The position numbers were made by a program, and so were the translations under genes. The notes beneath the pieces are model-generated. The model was not told where the DNA came from, did not search any database, and saw nothing but the letters and a program-made list of their open reading frames with translations. From Oscillospiraceae bacterium (lineage in GTDB: Bacteria; Bacillota; Clostridia; Oscillospirales; Oscillospiraceae): a DNA stretch of 10,409 bases. Positions 1 through 7,091 of the stretch are shown one piece after another; within the stretch, counting starts at the first letter, position 1, and each line of letters opens with the position of its first letter. The DNA lies in contig JAFTGG010000212.1 in the NCBI GenBank assembly GCA_017458025.1, positions 1-10,409 of the forward strand, read 5' to 3'.

Positions 1-605
1 CGGCCTCGCGACGCTGCCCCACGGCGAGCGCGTCGCGCCCGTCGCGTCGGAGCGCCGCGCCGTCGGAGCCGGCATACCACACCGAGGTCATGGACGTGAC
101 GCAGGGCAAGCTGGCGATGGGCTTCCGCGCCGCGACGGACGACCAGCACGCGATGATGCTCGCGAACCTCGTCTTCGGCGGGTACAGCAACTCGAAGCTG
201 TTCCTCAACGTGCGCGAGAAGCTGTCGCTGTGCTATTACGCGTCCAGCAGCTATCACCGCTCCAAGGGCATCGTCACGGTCTCGTCGGGCGTGGAGTTCG
301 CGGACTACCGGCGCGCGCACGACGAAATTCTGGCGCAGCTCGGGAGCGTGCGGCTCGGCGACTTCGAGCCGTGGGAGCTGGAGGGCGCGCGCAGCGTGCT
401 CTTGAGCGCCGTGCGCTCGCGCGAGGACTCCGGCGGGCGCATGGAGGAAAACACGCTCGGGCAGGCCGCGACGGGGCTGTGGGAAACCGAGGAGCAGCTC
501 ATCGACGGCCTCTCCGCCGTGACGGCGGAGCGCGTCGCGGACGCGGCCAAGAGCATGACGCTCGACACGGTTTATTCCCTCAAGAGAGAAGGTGACGCCG
601 AATGA
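1..605 (+). CDS. M16-family peptidase-like protein (YmfF type), C-terminal part, 5' end outside window
   Basis: This is the C-terminal half of an M16 (insulinase/pitrilysin) family protein. The sequence DVTQGKLAMGFRA, then an NVREKLSLCYYASSSY stretch and the long helical tail, match the M16 C-terminal domain; family members run about 420 residues and some 200 codons are visible here. The zinc-binding half would lie upstream, so activity cannot be judged, but in Firmicutes the first of two adjacent M16 genes is usually the YmfF-type partner of an active YmfH-type subunit (family knowledge). The clean reading frame from about base 66 onward ends at TGA 603-605. Upstream, about bases 2-64, the frame with GC-only third positions is a different one, suggesting a one-base insertion near base 65 (frameshift or sequence error). 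The stop overlaps the start of the next gene by four bases. Confidence 0.8.
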   Translation, partial: ASRRCPTASASRPSRRSAAPSEPAYHTEVMDVTQGKLAMGFRAATDDQHAMMLANLVFGGYSNSKLFLNVREKLSLCYYASSSYHRSKGIVTVSSGVEFADYRRAHDEILAQLGSVRLGDFEPWELEGARSVLLSAVRSREDSGGRMEENTLGQAATGLWETEEQLIDGLSAVTAERVADAAKSMTLDTVYSLKREGDAE

Positions 606-1885
606 TGAAGACCGAATACCCGCGCATCGGGGAAACGGTGCTGTCCGAAACGCTCGAAAACGGCCTGCGCGTCGCCGTCGTGCCGAAGCCCGGGTACCGC
701 AAGCGCTACGCGTTCTTCACCACGCGCTACGGCGGCATGGACATGAAGTTCCGGCTCGACGGCGTGTGGCACGACACGCCCGCCGGCATCGCGCACTATT
801 TGGAGCACAAGATGTTCGACACCGAGGACGGCAACGCGCTGCAAACGCTCTCGCAAAACGGCGCGGAGCCGAACGCGTTCACCGCCAACTCGATGACCGC
901 GTACTACTTCGACTGCACCGAGCATTTCGAGGAAAACCTCAAGATCCTGCTCTCGTTCGTCTCCGTGCCGTACTTCACGCAGGAGAGCGTGGACAAAGAG
1001 CGCGGCATCATCGCGCAGGAGATCCGCATGACCGAGGACACGCCCGATTGGCGCGTGTACAAGAATCTTTTGAGCTGCCTCTATAAGACCAATCCGGCCC
1101 GCGTGCCCATCGCCGGCACGGTGGAGAGTATTCAGGAGATCACGCCCGAGACGCTCTACGCCTGCCATAAGGCGTTCTACGCGCCGTCGAACATGCTGCT
1201 GTGCGTCGTCGGCGACGTGGACGCGGAAGCGGTGCTGTCGCTTGCGCGCGAGACGCTGCCCAGGGAGGGCGGCTCGCCCATCGAGCGCGATTACGGCGCG
1301 ACGGAGGACGCGGCGGTCTTTGAGAAGTCCGTCACCTATCCGATGGAGGTCGCGCAGCAGCAGTTTTTGGTCGGCTTCAAGTGCCCCGCGGGCGGGAACG
1401 GCGGCGAGCTGTTCCGCCAGAGCCTCATCGGCGAGCTCGCCTGCGATATCCTGCTCGGCGAGTCGTCCCCGCTTTATATGCGGCTCTACGACGAGGGCCT
1501 CATTAACGGCAGCTTCGGCGGCGACTTCGACCAGCTCCCCGGCGTCGCGTACCTCTACGCGGGCGGCGAGTGCAGAGAGCCGGAAAAGGTCGCGCGGGCC
1601 GTCATGGACGAGGCGGCGCGGCTTGCGCGCGAGGGCGTGGACGAGGGCTTTTATCAGCAGATCCGCCGCGCGAACTTCGGCGCGTCGCTGCGCTCGCTCA
1701 ATTCGTTCGAGAATATCGCCATCGGCATGGCGGACGGATATTTCCGCGGCTTCGACCCGTACCGCTTCCCCGAGGTCTACGACTCGATCGCCAAAGCGGA
1801 CATCGAGGCGTTTCTGCGGGAAAACATCGTCGAGGAGCGCCGCGCGATGTCGATCCTCGTGCCGAAGAAAGAGGAATCCGCATGA
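602..1885 (+). CDS. M16-family zinc metallopeptidase (YmfH type)
   Basis: A complete 427-residue M16 peptidase. The inverted zinc motif HYLEH is at residues 65-69 (His65, Glu68 as general base, His69). The downstream ERGIIAQEI segment supplies the likely third zinc ligand Glu140 and the conserved helper Glu133. The N-terminal domain is followed by a second M16 domain from about residue 180, including the substrate-contact segment around SPLYMRLYDEGLI (about 292-304). The start at 602 is preceded by AGAAGG at 587-592, nine bases away; a second ATG at 605 could also serve. It overlaps the preceding M16 gene and the following lgt by ATGA. M16 pairs normally act as a heterodimer with one catalytic and one non-catalytic member, so this is the likely catalytic subunit. 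The substrate is unknown; peptide maturation or turnover at the membrane is possible. Family assignment is secure, the physiological role is not. Confidence 0.93.
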   Translation: MMKTEYPRIGETVLSETLENGLRVAVVPKPGYRKRYAFFTTRYGGMDMKFRLDGVWHDTPAGIAHYLEHKMFDTEDGNALQTLSQNGAEPNAFTANSMTAYYFDCTEHFEENLKILLSFVSVPYFTQESVDKERGIIAQEIRMTEDTPDWRVYKNLLSCLYKTNPARVPIAGTVESIQEITPETLYACHKAFYAPSNMLLCVVGDVDAEAVLSLARETLPREGGSPIERDYGATEDAAVFEKSVTYPMEVAQQQFLVGFKCPAGGNGGELFRQSLIGELACDILLGESSPLYMRLYDEGLINGSFGGDFDQLPGVAYLYAGGECREPEKVARAVMDEAARLAREGVDEGFYQQIRRANFGASLRSLNSFENIAIGMADGYFRGFDPYRFPEVYDSIAKADIEAFLRENIVEERRAMSILVPKKEESA

Positions 1886-2778
1886 GCCTCAAGGATATCA
1901 TTCCCAACACCTCGCCCATCGCGTTCCCCGGCCTGTTCGGCGAGTGGCGGTTCACCGGCAGCGCCAAGGCGCTCGATATCGGCAACGGCGTGTATTGGTA
2001 CGGCGTCTTTATCGCTCTGGGGCTGCTGATCGCGCTGTGGTTCTGCATGAAGCAGGCGCCCAGGTTCGGCCTGACTGAGGACAACGTCATGGACACGGTG
2101 CTCTGGGGCATGCCGCTCGGCATCGTCGGCGCGCGGCTGTACTATATCGTCTTTTATATGGAGCTCTATCGCAGCGCCGACGGCTCGCCGGACTTCGCGA
2201 AGATGGCGCGCATCTGGGACGGCGGGCTTGCCATCTACGGCGGCGTCATCGTCGGATTTTTGACCGTGTTCATCGTGAGCCGCGTCGAGAAGTTCTCCTA
2301 CCTCGCCATGATGGACGACGTCGTGATGGGCGTGCTCATCGGGCAGATGATCGGCCGCTGGGGCAACTTCATGAACCGCGAGGCGTTCGGCGCGGTGACC
2401 GCCGTGCCGTGGCGCATGCGCCTGTGGGCGTATGACGGCACGGCGTACGACGTGCACCCGACGTTTCTCTATGAGAGCCTGTGGAATCTCGCCGGCTTTC
2501 TGCTGATCTGGCTCATCGTCACAAAGCGGCGCAAATTCGACGGGCAGAACTTCCTCTGCTACTTCCTCTGGTACGGCCTCGGCCGCGTGTGGATCGAGGG
2601 CTTGCGCGAGGACAGCCTGTATCTGTTTGACGTGACGCTGTTCGGCGCGCCCGTGCGCGTATCGCAGGCGCTGTCGGCGGTGCTGGCGGTCGTATCGGCG
2701 GTCCTGCTGACGGTCGGGTTTTGGCGCGCCGCGCGGCGGGAGACGGGAAAGTTTCCCGCCTCCGGCGGCGAGGGATAG
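1882..2778 (+). CDS. lgt: prolipoprotein diacylglyceryl transferase Lgt
   Basis: Lgt transfers diacylglycerol from phosphatidylglycerol to the lipobox cysteine of prolipoproteins at the outer face of the cytoplasmic membrane, the first step of lipoprotein maturation. The 298-residue protein has about seven hydrophobic segments and the Lgt signature GRWGNFMNREAFG at residues 158-170. Other landmarks are the WDGGLAIYGG loop (112-121), HPTFLYES (192-199) and GRVWIEGLREDS (234-245), which holds conserved arginines. The IYGG loop has Tyr where E. coli Lgt has the FHGG histidine, a variant I believe is usual in Firmicutes. Start ATG 1882 overlaps the M16 stop (ATGA) and is preceded by AGAGGA. The reading frame is open far upstream, but that extension only shadows the M16 gene. 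It is the last gene of its operon, with terminator at 2872-2899. A likely client, the lipoprotein adaptor, is encoded on the opposite strand at 5921-7078. Confidence 0.97.
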   Translation: MSLKDIIPNTSPIAFPGLFGEWRFTGSAKALDIGNGVYWYGVFIALGLLIALWFCMKQAPRFGLTEDNVMDTVLWGMPLGIVGARLYYIVFYMELYRSADGSPDFAKMARIWDGGLAIYGGVIVGFLTVFIVSRVEKFSYLAMMDDVVMGVLIGQMIGRWGNFMNREAFGAVTAVPWRMRLWAYDGTAYDVHPTFLYESLWNLAGFLLIWLIVTKRRKFDGQNFLCYFLWYGLGRVWIEGLREDSLYLFDVTLFGAPVRVSQALSAVLAVVSAVLLTVGFWRAARRETGKFPASGGEG

Positions 2779-2800
2779 GCGAAGGTGTTCCGCGCCGTCG

Positions 2801-2824
2801 GACGCGGGCCGCTCCGCCCGCGTC
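2801..2824. other. GC-rich hairpin between lgt and the efflux operon
   Basis: GACGCGGGC (2801-2809) and GCCCGCGTC (2816-2824) form a perfect nine-base-pair stem with a six-base loop. No T-run follows on either strand, so it is not a standard terminator by itself. The right arm recurs exactly at 2843-2851, so the left arm could pair with either copy, competing with the terminator hairpin at 2838-2869. Confidence 0.55.
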
Positions 2825-2832
2825 GGCTGATG

Positions 2833-2869
2833 CAAAAACGGAGCCCGCGTCCAATGGCGCGGACTCCGT
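2833..2869 (-). terminator. intrinsic terminator of the RND efflux operon
   Basis: Read on the minus strand, a hairpin of about 14 pairs (arms 2856-2869 and 2838-2851, loop 2852-2855, one A-C mismatch and one G-T wobble) is followed by TTTTT (complement of 2834-2838, the first T also pairing). It starts about ten bases after the stop codon of the RND permease gene. On the plus strand the same stem has no T-run, so it terminates only the minus-strand operon. Confidence 0.8.
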
Positions 2870-2871
2870 AT

Positions 2872-2899
2872 CCCGCTTTTAAGCGGGCTTTTTCTTTTT
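2872..2899 (+). terminator. intrinsic terminator of the M16-M16-lgt operon
   Basis: CCCGCT (2872-2877), loop TTTA, AGCGGG (2882-2887) form a six-pair hairpin, or seven with a tighter loop. It is followed on the plus strand by C, five T, C, five T. It lies about 95 bases after the lgt stop and overlaps the last codons of the convergent RND gene: the T-run is the complement of the codons for the C-terminal KKKKPA. Confidence 0.78.
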
Positions 2900-5800
2900 G
2901 CCGATGTTGTCGATGACGCAATAATACACCGGCGTAAAGAGCAGCGTGATGACGGTCGAGATGAGCATACCGCTCATCATCGTCACGCCCATGTCGCTCA
3001 TCATCTCGTTCGACTGCCCAATGCCGAGCGCCAGCGGCATGATCGCGAGGATCGTCGTCAGCGTCGTCATCAGCACAGGGCGGATACGCAGCGGGCAGGC
3101 GTTGAGGATCGCGGTCGTGCGGTCCTCGCCGCGGTCGCGGCGCTGTTTGATGTAGTCGATCAGAATGATCGACGCGTTGACCACCGTGCCCGCGAGCATG
3201 ATGAGCGCCACCATCGAGATCATCGAGAGGTCGCGGCCCGTCAGCGGCAGCGCGAACAGCGCGCCGGAGAACGCCACGGGCAGGATCATCATGACGATGA
3301 CCGGCATGACGAACGACTCGAACTGTGAGGCGAGCACGAAATACACGAGGCCCAGCGCCACGATCAGCGCCAGCGTCAGGTCGTGGAAGTTCTCCTGTAG
3401 CTGCTCGTAGCCGCCGCCGATGCTCGCCTCATAGCCGTCGGGCATCGTATAGCTGTCCAGAATCTCCCGAATCTGCGCGGTAATGCCGTTGGTGTCGCCG
3501 CTGAGCGTCGAGCCGGTGATCGTCACGGTGCGGGATTGGTTCACGCGCGAGATGGACGCCGGTGCCAGCTCCAGACCGACGTACGCGACCGACGAGAGCG
3601 GCACCGTGCCGCCGTAGGGCGTGGTCACGGACATGGAGCGCAGCGCGTCGAGGCTCACCGACGCGGCGCCGTCGCCGCGCACGACGACGTCGATTTCCTT
3701 GTTGTCGATGTTGACCGTGGTCGCGGTCGCGCCGGTCAGCTCCGCGCGGACCGCCTGGCCCACCTGCGCGGCGGTCAGGCCATACTGCGCCGCCGCGTCG
3801 CGGTTCATCGTGACCTTGACCTGCGGCACCTCGTCGCTGATGGTGGAGCTGATATCAATGGCGTCCGGCAGCGCCGAGATCGGGCCCATCAGATCGTTCG
3901 CGATCATCGTCAGGGTGCTGTAGTCCGTGCCGGTGACCTGCACCTCAATGTCGTTGCCGGTCATCATCTGGCTCATATCCATCGCGCTGATGGTGTACTC
4001 GCAGCCCGCGATATCGGCAAACGCCACGCGCAGATCGTTCGCGATCTCCGTCGCGTCGCGCTCGCGGTCCTTCTTCGGCACGAGGATAATGCCGACCTCG
4101 TTTTCCGACTCGCCGACGCTGTAATAGACGCCCTCCAGCTCCGGCACGCGGTCATAGATGATCTCGACCATCTGCTCCGCGATGACGGAGGTCTGCTCGG
4201 CGTCCGAGCCGATGGGCATCATGATGTTGCCCTGGATCATGTTCATATCCATCGGCGGAAGCAGCACCTGCTTTGTCGAGAGGCACGCCGCGACGAACAC
4301 CGCGACCAGCGCCACGGAAGCCGCCACGCCGACGCCGAGGTGGTTCACGAAGTAGCCCAGCACCCGGCGGTAACGCGCGAGGAAGCGCTCGCTGAAGCTC
4401 TGCCCCGCCTGCTTTTCGCGGCGTTTTAGCTGGTACGAGCGCACCTTTTGTTCGTCGAGCAGGAAGTAGCACAGCAGCGGCACCAGCGTCACCGAAATGG
4501 CGAGCGAGCCGAGGATCAGGAACGAAATGGTCAGGCAGAAGTCCTTAAAGATCATGCCCGCGAGTCCGTCCGCCACGCCGAGCGGCAGAAACACCGCCAC
4601 GGTCGTGAGCGTCGAGGCGGTCAGCGAGAGCATGACCTCCTTCGTGCCCTCGACGCAGCTGGTCATGCGGTCATGCCCTTCGGCGGCGTAGCGGTAGATG
4701 TTCTCCAGCACGACAATGGAGTTGTCGACGATCATGCCGACGCCCATCGCGATGCCGCCGAGAGACAGCAGGTTCATCGTCAGGTCGCAGACGTACATCA
4801 GCACGAACACCGTCAGGATACACACCGGCATCGACACGGCGATGGCGAGCGTCGCGCCGAAACGGCGCAGGAACAGGAACACGACAACGGCGGCAAGGCC
4901 CACGCCGAGAATGATGTTTTCGATCGCCGCGTTGACCACGATGTTGATATACTCGCTCGCGAGATACGGCGTTTCATAGACGACGGAATCGTTCTTCTCC
5001 GCCAGCTCCGCCATCTTTGCCGCCGCCTTGTCGGCGACCGCCGCCTCGTTCGCGCCGGACTGCTTCGAGACCTGAAGGAACACGGCGGGAATACCGTTCA
5101 TCTGCCCGATGTCGCGCCGCTCCGTCGTCTCCATCGTCACGTTCGCGATCTCACCGAGACGCACCGTGCCGCCGGTCTGAAGCGGAATGATGACGTTGCG
5201 CACGTCGTCGACCGAGCGCAGCTGCGCGTCGGTGGAGACGGTCAGCTTCTGGTTGCCGTTTTCGAGGTCGCCGCCCGGGTAAAGCAGGTTTTCCGCGACC
5301 AGAATCTGCGCGATATAGCTGTTCGACAGCCCCAGCCCCCGTGCGCGGGACGCGTCGACCTCCACCGCGATCTGCTGATCAAAGCCGCCATAGTAGCTGA
5401 CGGACGCCACGCCGTCGATGCGCTCCAGCGCGGGCGCGACGATATCCTCCGCCAGCGTCTGCACACTCACGAGGTCCTCGCCCATCAGCGCGATGATCGC
5501 CGTCGGCATCAGGTCGCTCACGTTGATGTTCATGATGACCGGCTTGGTGCAGTCCTCCGGCAGCGTCAGCGCGTCGAACTTCTCGCGCAGCTTGGTCGCC
5601 GCGATGTCCACGTCCGTGTCCTTGACGTACATGATCGTGATGGTGGACAGGCTGTCCGCCGATGTGGACGAGACCTCGTCCACGCCCGGCACCGACATGA
5701 TCGCCGACTCCAGCGGGCGCGTGACCAGCTCCTCCATATCCTCCGGCGCCGCGCCGTTGTAGTAGCAGTAGACCACCGCCGCCGGATACTCCATATTCGG

Positions 5801-5917
5801 CAGCAGCGCGAGCTGCAGCTCCCGCAGATAGACCACGCCGAAGATCGACACGATGATAAACGCGAGGATCGTCGTCACGCGGTGCTTGATGCAGAATTTC
5901 GCAATTCCTCCGCCCAT
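2879..5917 (-). CDS. RND-family (HAE1/AcrB-like) efflux permease
   Basis: This 1012-residue inner-membrane protein has the AcrB-type layout. TM1 is at about 12-30, a large extracytoplasmic loop spans 31-332, TM2-TM6 fall at about 333-485, TM7 at 527-546, a second large loop at 547-845, and TM8-TM12 at 846-997. TM4 carries the MGVGMIVDNSIVVLENIYR signature (391-409) with Asp398; the second Asp of AcrB (D408) is Asn399. TM10 reads AGTVVNASIILIDYIKQ (909-925) and has no equivalent of AcrB Lys940. RND pumps are trimers driven by proton flow and export drugs, lipids or other amphiphiles; the substrate cannot be read from sequence. Start ATG 5917 lies three bases after the adaptor stop with only a weak GGGGG upstream, so translation is probably coupled. 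The C-terminus is KKKKPA. Nearest known relatives in Firmicutes are SwrC/YerP-like pumps. Confidence 0.95.
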   Translation of the reverse strand: MGGGIAKFCIKHRVTTILAFIIVSIFGVVYLRELQLALLPNMEYPAAVVYCYYNGAAPEDMEELVTRPLESAIMSVPGVDEVSSTSADSLSTITIMYVKDTDVDIAATKLREKFDALTLPEDCTKPVIMNINVSDLMPTAIIALMGEDLVSVQTLAEDIVAPALERIDGVASVSYYGGFDQQIAVEVDASRARGLGLSNSYIAQILVAENLLYPGGDLENGNQKLTVSTDAQLRSVDDVRNVIIPLQTGGTVRLGEIANVTMETTERRDIGQMNGIPAVFLQVSKQSGANEAAVADKAAAKMAELAEKNDSVVYETPYLASEYINIVVNAAIENIILGVGLAAVVVFLFLRRFGATLAIAVSMPVCILTVFVLMYVCDLTMNLLSLGGIAMGVGMIVDNSIVVLENIYRYAAEGHDRMTSCVEGTKEVMLSLTASTLTTVAVFLPLGVADGLAGMIFKDFCLTISFLILGSLAISVTLVPLLCYFLLDEQKVRSYQLKRREKQAGQSFSERFLARYRRVLGYFVNHLGVGVAASVALVAVFVAACLSTKQVLLPPMDMNMIQGNIMMPIGSDAEQTSVIAEQMVEIIYDRVPELEGVYYSVGESENEVGIILVPKKDRERDATEIANDLRVAFADIAGCEYTISAMDMSQMMTGNDIEVQVTGTDYSTLTMIANDLMGPISALPDAIDISSTISDEVPQVKVTMNRDAAAQYGLTAAQVGQAVRAELTGATATTVNIDNKEIDVVVRGDGAASVSLDALRSMSVTTPYGGTVPLSSVAYVGLELAPASISRVNQSRTVTITGSTLSGDTNGITAQIREILDSYTMPDGYEASIGGGYEQLQENFHDLTLALIVALGLVYFVLASQFESFVMPVIVMMILPVAFSGALFALPLTGRDLSMISMVALIMLAGTVVNASIILIDYIKQRRDRGEDRTTAILNACPLRIRPVLMTTLTTILAIMPLALGIGQSNEMMSDMGVTMMSGMLISTVITLLFTPVYYCVIDNIGKKKKPA

Positions 5918-5920
5918 CGG

Positions 5921-7078
5921 TCAGCCCCCGTTCACGATGCGCACGGCGTCGCCGTCGGAGAGGTACTGCTGGCCCTTGGTGACCAACTGCTGTCCCACGG
6001 AAAGGCCGGAGAGGACTTCGGTCACGCCGTCGCCGGTGAGGCCGGTCGTAACGGCGACGTACTTCGCCGCGCCGTTCTCGACGACGTAGACGTACTGCAC
6101 GCCGTTCGAGGTCTGGATCACCTCGGACGGGATCGCGATCGCGCCCGCCGAGCTTTCGGTGTAGAACGTCACGTCCGCGAACATGCCGGAGATGAGGCCG
6201 GTCACGTCGGCAGGCACGCTCAGCACCACGGCGTAGAGCTTCGTCTGCAAATTCGCCGCCTGTTCCACCGAACGGACGACGCCGGTGAACTCCGCGGGCG
6301 CGGATGCGACGCTGACATGCGCCGCGTCGCCGATGCTCAGCTTCGGCACCAGCGCCTCGGAGACGTAAACGGTGACTTTCATCTGCTCGGCGTCGCTGAT
6401 GACGGCGACAGGATAGTTCGCCGAAACATAGCCGCCCTCCGTGGCGGTCAGGGACGCGAGCGTACCGCCCGTCGGCGCAATGACGTTGCCTTCGGAATCG
6501 ACGTCGTCCATGACAAGGTTCAGTTGTTCGAGGTTGGCGCGATAGCTCTCCATGCCCGCGCGCAGCTGCGAGAGCGTCGAGTCCCGCGTCGCGCGGAGCT
6601 GCATTGCCTGCAGCTCCGCCTGGTCGATCTCCAACTGTGACGCCGCGCCGATGGCAAAGAGCGCCTTGGTGTCTTCGACGTTCTTCTCCGCCAGCGCGAG
6701 CTGCTTGTCGAAGTAGGCTTTCTGCTGGCTGTAGCTCGTCGCGGAGCTGTCGTAGCTGATCTTCGCCGCGTTGTAGCTCGCGAGCGTCGAGCCGAGGTCG
6801 AGCGTGCAGATGATATCGCCCTGCTCGACCGTGTCGCCCGCCTCAAAATAGACCGCGGTGCATTTGGCGGTCGCGGAAACGTAAATGGAGGTCTCATCGT
6901 CGCTCGTCACCGTGCCGGAGACCCGATTCTCGGTCGCGACGTCGCGGCGTTCTACCGTGCTCACCTGCACGGCGACGCCGCTGGGGACGCTCGTTTCCGC
7001 CGTATCGGTATTGCCGCAGCTCACCAGCGCGAATACGGAGCCCGCCGCGAGCAACAGCGCCAAAAATTTCTTTTTCAT
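5921..7078 (-). CDS. lipoprotein RND efflux adaptor (membrane-fusion protein, HlyD/AcrA type)
   Basis: This 385-residue adaptor begins MKKKFLALLLAAG, a signal peptide ending in the lipobox LVSC (18-21), so Cys21 should be lipidated by Lgt and anchored to the outer face of the membrane. A split lipoyl/barrel-sandwich domain follows (about 64-98, with FEAGDTVEQGD, and 197-229, with IAPTGGTLASLTATEGGYV). The halves are separated by an alpha-helical hairpin of about 90 residues rich in Gln, Ala and Glu. Then come a beta-barrel (about 231-310) and a membrane-proximal domain (311-380). The chosen start at 7078 has GGAGGG seven bases upstream. An in-frame ATG at 7099 would begin inside the upstream gene and merely translate the ribosome binding site. 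The gene lies 13 bases after the TolC-like gene and three before the permease. The helical hairpin would be the docking surface for the TolC-like partner. Confidence 0.93.
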   Translation of the reverse strand: MKKKFLALLLAAGSVFALVSCGNTDTAETSVPSGVAVQVSTVERRDVATENRVSGTVTSDDETSIYVSATAKCTAVYFEAGDTVEQGDIICTLDLGSTLASYNAAKISYDSSATSYSQQKAYFDKQLALAEKNVEDTKALFAIGAASQLEIDQAELQAMQLRATRDSTLSQLRAGMESYRANLEQLNLVMDDVDSEGNVIAPTGGTLASLTATEGGYVSANYPVAVISDAEQMKVTVYVSEALVPKLSIGDAAHVSVASAPAEFTGVVRSVEQAANLQTKLYAVVLSVPADVTGLISGMFADVTFYTESSAGAIAIPSEVIQTSNGVQYVYVVENGAAKYVAVTTGLTGDGVTEVLSGLSVGQQLVTKGQQYLSDGDAVRIVNGG

Positions 7079-7091
7079 CGCCGCTCCCTCC

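Noticed and set aside
1570..1881. N-terminal extension of the lgt frame
   Set aside because: It lies wholly inside the M16 gene in another frame; ATG 1882 has a ribosome site and gives the normal Lgt N-terminus.
5898..5912. Strong GGAGGA within the first codons of the RND gene, possibly marking a later start
   Set aside because: No ATG, GTG or TTG lies in frame at a suitable distance, and TM1 begins right after; it encodes the N-terminal Gly residues.
4448..6640. A 730-residue open frame on the plus strand, opposite the RND and adaptor genes
   Set aside because: His/Arg/Asp-rich antisense translation of GC-rich genes; the minus-strand frames carry clear family motifs and good starts.
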